NCBI GenBank assembly: GCA_002352185.1
Contig: DEHY01000009.1
Location: 705 to 14,928, forward strand
DNA from: Competibacteraceae bacterium UBA2788
GTDB lineage: Bacteria; Pseudomonadota; Gammaproteobacteria; Competibacterales; Competibacteraceae
Direction of reading: 5' to 3'
DNA: 14,224 nt
The notes below the pieces were generated by a model. That model searched no databases. It was not told where the DNA came from and worked only from the letters and a program-made list of their open reading frames with translations. Positions 7,427 through 13,236 of this stretch are shown piece by piece. Every line of letters starts with the position of its first letter. The first letter of the stretch is position 1. The translations under genes were made by a program, and so were the position numbers.

Positions 7427-7778
7427 TCAAGCCGACTGCGTGACTACATCATCTTCCGCAGCATTATCTTCCTGAGAGGCCTCAGTCTCTTGATCAGGCA
7501 CTGCAACCGTGATGCGCATCCCGTAGAAATTGCGATAGACGAATATGAGATTAATCATCAGGAACAAAGCCGCCATCGTCAAAGCCATGGTTTGGTGGCC
7601 TTGGGCTTTAAGGCCGACCGCCATTTCAACTGCGAGCAAGCCAAACAGGGTAGTGAACTTGATGATCGGATTCATCGCCACTGAGCAGGTGTCCTTGAAC
7701 GGGTCGCCGACGGTATCGCCAATCGCGGCGGCAGCATGAAGATCGGTGCCCTTGGCCCGCAGTTCAGTTTCGACAATC
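7427..7778 (-). pseudogene. hppA: 3' remnant of membrane-bound proton-translocating pyrophosphatase gene, cut by IS
   Basis: On the minus strand 116 codons survive, ending at TGA 7427-7429. They start IVETELRAKGTDLHAAAAIG and contain GDTVGDPFKDT, the hallmark C-terminal motif of membrane pyrophosphatases. MNPIIKFTTLFGLLAVE and two membrane segments follow, then an acidic tail (QETEASQEDNAAEDD). An intact enzyme of this family is about 650-700 residues with around 16 membrane helices, so roughly the first 80% is missing. The break is exactly at the left inverted repeat of the IS1-like sequence (7779). The longest ORF from an internal ATG here (7681) would be only 84 residues and cannot form a pump. 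The sequence past the IS does not continue hppA, so this is a truncation by rearrangement, not a simple insertion. Confidence 0.88.
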
Positions 7779-7803
7779 GGTAGTCCTGTAAAAAGTAGTG
7801 ATT
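7779..7803 (+). repeat. IS1-family left inverted repeat
   Basis: It starts GGTAGTCCTG and contains TAGTGATT. It matches the outer right end (8632-8656, reverse strand) at 9 of the first 10 bases. It matches the inner right end (8505-8529) at only the first 6 bases (GGTAGT), though both share the AGTGATT motif further in. Confidence 0.75.
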
Positions 7804-8316
7804 AACAAGTACTCTATGGTTAAATTCCAATTAAGGGAAAGGTTACAGAGCTATGATTTGTCCAAAATGTCATTCATCAAATGTAGTCACGAGTCGTTGA
7901 AGTTTCAGAGCGTGGGCTGCAAAGTGATGTCAATCGGAAATACCAAGAAGTCCCACGGCGCGTCGATATTCAAAAAAATCGAAAGGAACACGGACAGTCC
8001 AATGTGACGAAATGTGGTCTTTTGTTGGAAATAAACAATGGGTTTGGTTGGACATGGATCGTCATACACGAGAAAAAGTCGGTTATCATATCGGTGATAG
8101 AAGTGTACAGAGTACTCAATGCTTGTGGGATTCCTTACCTGAAACATACCGTCAACAGGCCATCTGTTACCCTGATTTTTGGGAGGCTTATCAACTCGTT
8201 TTTCCTAAACAACGTCTCTCGGCGGTAGGTAAAGAAACCGGCTTAACGAATCATCTTGAAAGATTCAACAATACCTTAAGACAACGGGTCTGTCGATTGG
8301 TGAGAAAAACACTTTC

Positions 8317-8321
8317 TTTTT
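8317..8321 (+). repeat. Left copy of TTTTT target duplication of the MITE-like element
   Basis: These five T residues end CTTTCTTTTT, directly before CAGGACG. The same five bases follow the element at 8413-8417. A homopolymer is weak proof on its own, but the coding-frame repair on excision supports the call. Confidence 0.6.
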
Positions 8322-8412
8322 CAGGACGTTCGCTTATGGGCTGTTTTTCTACTATATATAGAGGTTTATTGGTTAGATATACACTATATATAGTAGTCAA
8401 GCGAAAGCCCTG
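8322..8412. mobile_element. 91-bp MITE-like element inside the IS1 transposase
   Basis: The element starts CAGGACGTTCGCTT (8322-8335). It ends with the reverse complement of CAGGGCTTTCGCTT (8399-8412), a 14-bp terminal inverted repeat with 12 matches. Nested inside is a perfect 13-bp inverted repeat, CTACTATATATAG, and its complement CTATATATAGTAG. TTTTT lies immediately on both sides (8317-8321 and 8413-8417), consistent with a 5-bp target duplication. Excising the element and one TTTTT rejoins the transposase codons as KTLSFSRRLENH, exactly the family sequence. The element has no coding capacity. Element plus duplication is 96 bp, so the host frame was kept. The mobilising transposase family is not identifiable from these ends. 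Confidence 0.78.
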
Positions 8413-8417
8413 TTTTT
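8413..8417 (+). repeat. Right copy of TTTTT target duplication of the MITE-like element
   Basis: TTTTT directly follows the terminal CCCTG of the element and precedes CTAGGAGACTGG, which resumes the transposase reading frame. A third TTTTT occurs at 8531-8535, at the start of the second IS1 3' end. Confidence 0.6.
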
Positions 8418-8504
8418 CTAGGAGACTGGAAAATCATATGAGTTCCATCTTGTATTTTATACATCATTACAATGCCAAAATTCATACACAGTTATTGGCT
8501 TCAT

Positions 8505-8529
8505 AAATCACTCAGTCTGTGGCACTACC
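8505..8529 (-). repeat. Inner IS1-family right inverted repeat
   Basis: Read on the minus strand from 8529, this begins GGTAGTGCCACAGACTGAGTG. It shares GGTAGT with the left end and the TGAGTGATTT motif, at the same offset, with the outer right end. It directly follows the first transposase stop codon (8504-8506). It marks the end of one IS1-like copy inside the composite. Confidence 0.65.
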
Positions 8530-8612
8530 CTTTTTCCAAAAAGATCGAAAATCATATCGGAGCGATCTGGTATTTTATTCATCACTATAATTCTACTCTT
8601 TGTAATTGTTGA
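8530..8612 (+). pseudogene. Second, orphan C-terminus of an IS1-family transposase
   Basis: Reading from 8532, the codons give FSKKIENHIGAIWYFIHHYN and then STLCNC to TGA at 8610-8612. This repeats, with differences, the C-terminus already present at 8418-8506 (RRLENHMSSILYFIHHYN). It is the more canonical of the two. Joined to the sequence ending KTLSFS at 8317-8321, it would complete the upstream transposase. It is therefore probably the original 3' end of the element whose left end is at 7779, separated from it by a later 209-bp insert. Confidence 0.7.
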
Positions 8613-8635
8613 CGCACCACACCTCAATTTAAAAT
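8609..8635 (+). promoter_or_regulatory. Possible outward-facing promoter in the IS right end
   Basis: TTGACG (8609-8614) and TAAAAT (8630-8635) each match the sigma-70 consensus at 5 of 6 bases. The spacer is 15 bp, shorter than the usual 16-18. The promoter would point out of the IS towards the KfrA-like gene, whose start is 65 bp past the -10. Many IS ends carry such promoters, but this call rests only on sequence resemblance. Confidence 0.3.
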
Positions 8636-8656
8636 CACTCAAATTTCAGGACCACC
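8632..8656 (-). repeat. Outer IS1-family right inverted repeat
   Basis: Read on the minus strand from 8656, it begins GGTGGTCCTGAAATTTGAGT. It pairs well with the left end at 7779 (GGTAGTCCTG) and marks the boundary of AT-rich IS DNA with the KfrA-like gene region. Confidence 0.7.
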
Positions 8657-8699
8657 CAAAAATTTTCACCCTATGGGCATCACTGGAGACCGCTGAGTC

Positions 8700-9707
8700 A
8701 TGGCCCGTTCTGGAATCCACTATGAAGAAGTCAAAAATGCTGCCGAGACATTGCTTGGGCATGGTCTCCATCCCACCATCCAACGGGTGCGCGAACAGCT
8801 TGGCACCGGTAGCAACACCACCATCAGCGAACACCTGAAACGCTGGCAGCGGGGCATGGCGGAATCGCCAAAGGTCATCTTGCCGCCCAGTATCCCGGAT
8901 GCGGTGATGACTGCGCTGGATTCCTTTTGGAAAATAGCCGTGCAGCACGCCGAAGCCGCATTTGAGCAGCAGCGAGCGGCTGCGATTCAAGCGGTCGCCG
9001 AGGCTGAACAAATCCGTGACGCTGCTATCGCTGAGCAAAGGCAGGCGCAGGCGGAAGCCAGCGAGCTGCGTCAGCACCTTGATGCCGCGCAAACCACCGC
9101 CCACGATCTCGCCAATCGCCTGATGGTGGAGCAGGAACGCCGCACGGTCGCCGAAACCGCCATTTATGCGGCTGAACAGCGCGTTAAGGCGGCGACCGAA
9201 ACCGTTGCGCAAATCCGTGCCGAGACCAAGGCACGGATTGGGCAACTGGAGGCGGCGTTGCAACAGACGCGGGCCGACAGAGAACAGCAATTGACGCAAG
9301 CCCAGCAACGCTTTAACGATGAGCGCCAGCGCGGCGAAGCCAACGAAGCGCGATTGATGCAACTGCTGGATCGCAACCGCGCCGACCACGCGGCAGAACG
9401 CCAGATTTTCGCCAATGAACGGGAGGACTGGAAAAGTCATGCAAAAGCCTGGCAGGCGCGATTGGACGCTCAACAGCGTGAAAACGCTGGCGCACGCACA
9501 GCTCTGGCTACTGCTGAAGAACGGCAGCGCGGGCTGGACGCTGAAGTCCGGCAACTTCGTGCTGCACTCCAAGCCATTGAAAATAAATACCTTGATGCCC
9601 TGCTTGCTACCGAAACCCTGCGCGGTGAAATCAAGGTCGCGCTGGACGAGCAGCAGCGCTTGCGGCAACTCCTCGAACGTGAGCGGCAACCCGCTGCCGA
9701 ACGCTGA
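8700..9707 (+). CDS. KfrA-like DNA-binding protein with long coiled coil
   Basis: This 335-residue protein opens with a KfrA-type N-terminal domain. YEEVKNAAETLLGHGLHPTI, then VREQLGTGSNTTISEHLKRW (to about residue 50), is the helix-turn-helix signature of this family. From about residue 85 to 330 it is almost continuous, alanine/glutamate/glutamine/arginine-rich coiled coil (many AE, EQ and AEAEQ repeats), ending RQLLERERQPAAER. KfrA of plasmids is an autorepressor that oligomerises through its coiled coil and helps plasmid stability and segregation. Chromosomal relatives occur in accessory regions. The ATG at 8700 has GGAG 11 bases upstream, a long spacing. The gene is alone on its strand, between IS debris and a convergent GGDEF/EAL gene, which suggests acquisition or relocation. 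Confidence 0.8.
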   Translation: MARSGIHYEEVKNAAETLLGHGLHPTIQRVREQLGTGSNTTISEHLKRWQRGMAESPKVILPPSIPDAVMTALDSFWKIAVQHAEAAFEQQRAAAIQAVAEAEQIRDAAIAEQRQAQAEASELRQHLDAAQTTAHDLANRLMVEQERRTVAETAIYAAEQRVKAATETVAQIRAETKARIGQLEAALQQTRADREQQLTQAQQRFNDERQRGEANEARLMQLLDRNRADHAAERQIFANEREDWKSHAKAWQARLDAQQRENAGARTALATAEERQRGLDAEVRQLRAALQAIENKYLDALLATETLRGEIKVALDEQQRLRQLLERERQPAAER

Positions 9708-9756
9708 CGGATGTCACCGTAGGAGGGTAGTGATTGTCGCCAACGGTACAAGGCAA

Positions 9757-12700
9757 CTACAGGAATCGCTGCGGCCCCGCGCCGAACTCCTCAGCAGGCA
9801 CGGGCTGCCCGAAGAAATAACCCTGGGCCAAATCGCAGCCCTGACTAAGCAGGATGCGGCGCTGCTCATCGGTTTCCACCCCTTCAGCCACCACCTTGAG
9901 TCCCAGGCTATGGCCAAGAGCCACAATGGTAGCGGCCAGAATACGGTCATCGGGGTCAGTGACCAAATCGCGCACGAAGCTCTGATCGATCTTCAGCGCG
10001 GTGATCGGAAGACGTTTGAGGTAGCTTAGGCTGGAATAGCCGGTGCCAAAGTCATCAATCGCCAGACCCACTCCCAGTCGTTCCAGCGCCAGCAAGGTTT
10101 CAGCCGTCTGAGGCCCGGCTTCGAGCAGACTGGATTCGGTCAATTCCAGTTCCAGCGCCTGTGGCGGGAGCTGGTAGGCTGCGAGCAGGCTCTGAATCCG
10201 CGCCGCCAGTCCCGCATCGCGGAAATGGCGGGCGGCCAAGTTAACCGCGATGGTCCGTGGCGGCAGGCCAGCGTCACGCCATTTCGCCAGTTGTCCGCAG
10301 ATTTCCGCCAGCATCCAGTCGCCCAGTTCGACAATCAGATCACTGGCTTCCGCTAGTGGGACAAAGCGTCCCGGCGGGATCAGGCCATGATCGGGATGCA
10401 GCCAGCGCACCAGGGCTTCGGCTCCAACCGACTGGCCGTCACTCAGGCGCACCTTGATCTGGTAATAGGCGCGCAACTGGCCGGCGGCGATAGCCTTGCG
10501 CAGTTCCGATTCCAGCACCAGCCGTTCAAAGGTGGCGACGTTCATTTCGCGGGCGTAGAACACCCGAGTGTTACGCCCATCCTGCTTGGCCTGATACAGG
10601 GCGGCATCGGCATTTTTCAGCAGATCGTTGACATTCTGGCCGTCATGAGGATAAAGCGCGATGCCGATAGATGCGGTGACCCGCAGATGATGACCAGCCA
10701 GCGGGAACGGCTGGCGGAGCGCGGTCAGTACCTTGTCCGCGACCTGCAACGCGCTCTCCTGATCGGCGTCGGGCAGCAGCAGTACAAATTCATCGCCACC
10801 CAGCCGGCAGACGGTATCGGTCTCCCGCGTCATTTCCTGGAGCCGCGCCGCAACCTGGATCAGCAGAGCGTCGCCCTCGGCGTGGCCGAGCGAGTCGTTA
10901 ACATCCTTGAAGTGATCCAAATCCAGGAACAGCACCGCCAGCCCGGTGCGGTGACGTGCCGCCAGAGCCAGCGCCAGTTCGGCCCGCTGATTCAGCAGCG
11001 CCCGGTTGGGCAGATCGGTCAGAGCATCGTAATAGGCCAGGTGTTCGATACGCTGTTCAGCAACCTTGATTTCGGTGATATCGTGCGCCATGCCAAACAC
11101 GATGACGTCGCTGACGGGAACCGTGCTGAGCCGGGCGATGCGTTCGGTGCCATCGGGTTGCAGATAAACGACCTCGCCCAATGGAAGCGTTTCGGTCGCT
11201 TCCACAACCTGGATCAGGCGTTTGGGCGCATCGTGCAGAGTGAGATCGGTAATGCTGAGCGTGATGATTTCGGCGCGAGATCGTCCGGTCAGGCGTTCGG
11301 CGGCGCGATTGGCGTCCAGATAGCGCCCGGTCCGTTTATCCACCACGAAGATCGCATCGTTGGCGCGTTCGAATAATGACCGATACCTCATCTCGCTCAC
11401 CCGTAGCGCCTCCTCGGCCCGCTGGCGCTCGGTGATGTCCTGCATGACGAACAGCAGGCAGGATTCTTCGTTGACAGTGATGGGGCGCGCGGAAAACAGG
11501 CCGGTGCGCAGAGCGCCGTCGTTACGCCGAAAGGTGAAATGGCGATACAGGACCTGACCGTACAGCCGCAGGTCGCTGATCAGCCGTTCCCGTTCGGCAA
11601 GATCGGCCCACAGCTGCAGTTCCAGCGTGGTTCGGCCAACGGCATCCACCCGACGGTAGCCGGTGACCGCTTCAAACCCCGGATTCACCTCCAGCAACAA
11701 TCCGTCCCGCGCCCGCGAGATCACCACCACGTCAGGGGTGGTAAGAAAAATATTGGCGAATTTTTCCTCGGACTGCCGCAGCGCCTGATCGGCCTTCCGG
11801 TACTCGGTGACATCGCGGCCAGTGCCGCGATAGCCGGTGAAGCGCCCGGCCTCGTCGAACATGGGCTGTCCGTTGATATTAATCCAGCGCTCCCCATTGG
11901 GGCCGATGTAGCAGTATTCAAACTCCCGAAACGGCTGGCGAGCCTCCAGCACCGCACGGTGCGCCGCCCATTGTTCGGGGGTCAGGTTGGTGGTCAGATC
12001 CCAGCGGGTCTTGCCCAATATACCGGGAAGGATGGTCCGGTTCTGCGCTAACCCGCTGGAAAAATAGGTAAACCGAAACTGCTCGTCCTGTTCCCAAAAC
12101 CAGTCCGAGGCCATCGCCGACAGATCACGAAACCGCGTTTCGCTGGCGACCAGCGCCTGTTCGCGCTGGCGGATCGCTAATGACATTTGCTGGAGATCGC
12201 TCGCCAGGTCGGCGAATTCGGCAATGCGGGATGACGGCCATGACCGGTCATAGTCACCGCTGGCAACGGCGTGAGCCAGATCCGTATAGCAGTCGAAGCG
12301 CCACGAGAAATCGCGGGCCAGCGCCCATCCTGCGCCCATGGCCAGCAGCAGCGCGATGCCCACACCAACCGCCATGACCCACAGCGTGACTATGATTTGC
12401 TGAAAGGCTTGGCGATGGGGTTGGGTGACCAGCACGATCCATCCGGTCATTGGAACCTCAACGGCGGTTCCAATGACCGTCTCACCGCCAAAATCGAAGC
12501 TGTGGATCGCAAAGCGTCCGCGCAGGGCGTCGCTGACAATGGGCAAATGGCTCAGGTTGAGTTGCTGACCACCCAGGACTTGTCGGGAGTCGGCGATAAT
12601 TTGGCTATGGCGGTCGAGGAGAGTGAACAGCCCCGACTCATCAGGCAGGCGATTGATGAAGGCCGATAACGGCTCGATGGCGATCTCGCCGATGATCAAT

Positions 12701-13236
12701 TGCTCAGACACTGGAACCGCCAATGCCACCGCCAGCCGCCCAGTCACGGCCGACAGGAAGGTTTCCGACCAGATCGCCGTGTTATGCGCACGCGCCTGAC
12801 GCAGAAAATCGCGTTGGGATAAATCCAGCCCGATCAGATCCTCGCGCCGACTCCGCTGAGATTCGGGCAGACCGACTGAATGCACTGCATCGGCGGCGTC
12901 AACCAGGTAGATCGCCTCGAACGCCGGCCCCGTGCTGATATGCGCATCCAGCAGTCCAAACCAGTAGGGCGCGGGCCGGTAACCCAGATTGCGCACCAAG
13001 CCCGCGACCGCATCCAGTTGACGCTGGGCGCCGAGCAGGTAGGTTTCCACCTGACCCGCTACGGCCCGGGCCAGCGCTTGGTGGTGCTGCTCGAGGTCGG
13101 TATGGAGCTGCGGCGCCAACACTCGCCACGCCAGCACGGCGACAACCATCAGCGGCAGCGCTCCCACCAGCGCAAACCGCAGCGCCAGCCAGCGCCGCAG
13201 CGGCCAGATTCGCGCTGCCCCCTTACTCGGCCACAA
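9757..13236 (-). CDS. dCache-PAS-PAS-PAS-GGDEF-EAL cyclic-di-GMP synthase/phosphodiesterase
   Basis: This inner-membrane regulator makes and/or degrades cyclic-di-GMP. Residues are numbered from the upstream ATG at 13296. A membrane helix (about 38-60) leads to a periplasmic Cache-type sensor (about 61-296), a second helix (about 300-326) and a HAMP-like linker. Three PAS domains follow (about 385-500, 510-625, 635-745). GGDEF (about 752-912) has an intact GGDEF motif (833-837) and an inhibitory RxxD site (RETD, 824-827). EAL (about 920-1175) has EAL (960-962), ELTESSLLE, DDFGTGYSS, KIDQSFV and AEGVET, so both active sites look competent. I place the start at TTG 13236, codon 21 of the longer frame. 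GGAGGG lies 7 bases upstream of it, while ATG 13296 has no ribosome binding site and would overlap the previous gene by 74 bases. The gene is coupled to the solute-binding protein upstream. Confidence 0.92.
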   Translation of the reverse strand: MWPSKGAARIWPLRRWLALRFALVGALPLMVVAVLAWRVLAPQLHTDLEQHHQALARAVAGQVETYLLGAQRQLDAVAGLVRNLGYRPAPYWFGLLDAHISTGPAFEAIYLVDAADAVHSVGLPESQRSRREDLIGLDLSQRDFLRQARAHNTAIWSETFLSAVTGRLAVALAVPVSEQLIIGEIAIEPLSAFINRLPDESGLFTLLDRHSQIIADSRQVLGGQQLNLSHLPIVSDALRGRFAIHSFDFGGETVIGTAVEVPMTGWIVLVTQPHRQAFQQIIVTLWVMAVGVGIALLLAMGAGWALARDFSWRFDCYTDLAHAVASGDYDRSWPSSRIAEFADLASDLQQMSLAIRQREQALVASETRFRDLSAMASDWFWEQDEQFRFTYFSSGLAQNRTILPGILGKTRWDLTTNLTPEQWAAHRAVLEARQPFREFEYCYIGPNGERWININGQPMFDEAGRFTGYRGTGRDVTEYRKADQALRQSEEKFANIFLTTPDVVVISRARDGLLLEVNPGFEAVTGYRRVDAVGRTTLELQLWADLAERERLISDLRLYGQVLYRHFTFRRNDGALRTGLFSARPITVNEESCLLFVMQDITERQRAEEALRVSEMRYRSLFERANDAIFVVDKRTGRYLDANRAAERLTGRSRAEIITLSITDLTLHDAPKRLIQVVEATETLPLGEVVYLQPDGTERIARLSTVPVSDVIVFGMAHDITEIKVAEQRIEHLAYYDALTDLPNRALLNQRAELALALAARHRTGLAVLFLDLDHFKDVNDSLGHAEGDALLIQVAARLQEMTRETDTVCRLGGDEFVLLLPDADQESALQVADKVLTALRQPFPLAGHHLRVTASIGIALYPHDGQNVNDLLKNADAALYQAKQDGRNTRVFYAREMNVATFERLVLESELRKAIAAGQLRAYYQIKVRLSDGQSVGAEALVRWLHPDHGLIPPGRFVPLAEASDLIVELGDWMLAEICGQLAKWRDAGLPPRTIAVNLAARHFRDAGLAARIQSLLAAYQLPPQALELELTESSLLEAGPQTAETLLALERLGVGLAIDDFGTGYSSLSYLKRLPITALKIDQSFVRDLVTDPDDRILAATIVALGHSLGLKVVAEGVETDEQRRILLSQGCDLAQGYFFGQPVPAEEFGAGPQRFL

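Larger units (their letters stand above)
7853..8506 (+). pseudogene. IS1-family transposase pseudogene (deletion, frame change, MITE insertion)
   Basis: Translation begins MICPKCHSSNVV (ATG 7853, one zinc-finger CxxC) and stops at 7898-7900. The frame 3 continuation reads RVVEVSERGLQSDVNRKYQEVP (from 7890), the usual helix-turn-helix end. About 50-60 residues between the zinc finger and this point are therefore deleted. The frame then changes by -1 at the A7 run 7972-7978, giving VDIQKKSKGTRTVQCDEMWSFV. The DDE core is intact: Asp in CDEMW (8006-8008), Asp in YPDFW, Glu in NHLERFNN. The region VRKTLSFS is interrupted in frame by 96 bp (MITE plus duplication), then RRLENHMSSILYFIHHYN runs to TAA at 8504-8506. 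IS1 elements classically use -1 frameshifting at an A-run, so the A7 step could be programmed. The deletion makes the gene non-functional in any case. Confidence 0.82.
7779..8656 (+). mobile_element. Degenerate, composite IS1-family element
   Basis: This AT-rich block is bounded by imperfect inverted repeats. The left end starts GGTAGTCCTG at 7779 and carries TAGTGATT about 17 bases in. The right end, read on the minus strand from 8656, starts GGTGGTCCTG and carries GAGTGATT at the equivalent place. Inside lies an IS1-type DDE transposase in pieces. A second right end occurs at 8505-8529, and a 91-bp MITE-like element lies at 8322-8412. The 8 bases on each side (CGACAATC and CAAAAATT) are not a direct repeat, so no target duplication survives. 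Removing 8322-8530 plus one TTTTT copy restores a canonical transposase C-terminus. This suggests the outer ends belong to one original element that later received an insert. Confidence 0.8.

Noticed and set aside
7798..8007. 69-codon ORF at the left of the IS
   Set aside because: It reads the transposase region in the wrong frame. The family-matching codons are in the other two + frames, so this is chance opening in degenerate sequence.
7771..8664. Target-site duplication around the composite IS
   Set aside because: The flanking 8-mers CGACAATC and CAAAAATT do not match at 8 or 9 bases, so no duplication can be claimed.
8646..9689. Long minus-strand ORF (347 codons) opposite the KfrA-like gene
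   Set aside because: It is the mirror of a GC-rich coding frame, with low-complexity Leu/Arg/Phe composition and no recognisable domain. The + strand carries a clear KfrA-type protein.
10387..11376. 329-codon + strand ORF inside the GGDEF/EAL gene
   Set aside because: It is antisense to the GGDEF and PAS coding sequence, which has every expected motif. It has no domain of its own and no credible ribosome binding site context.
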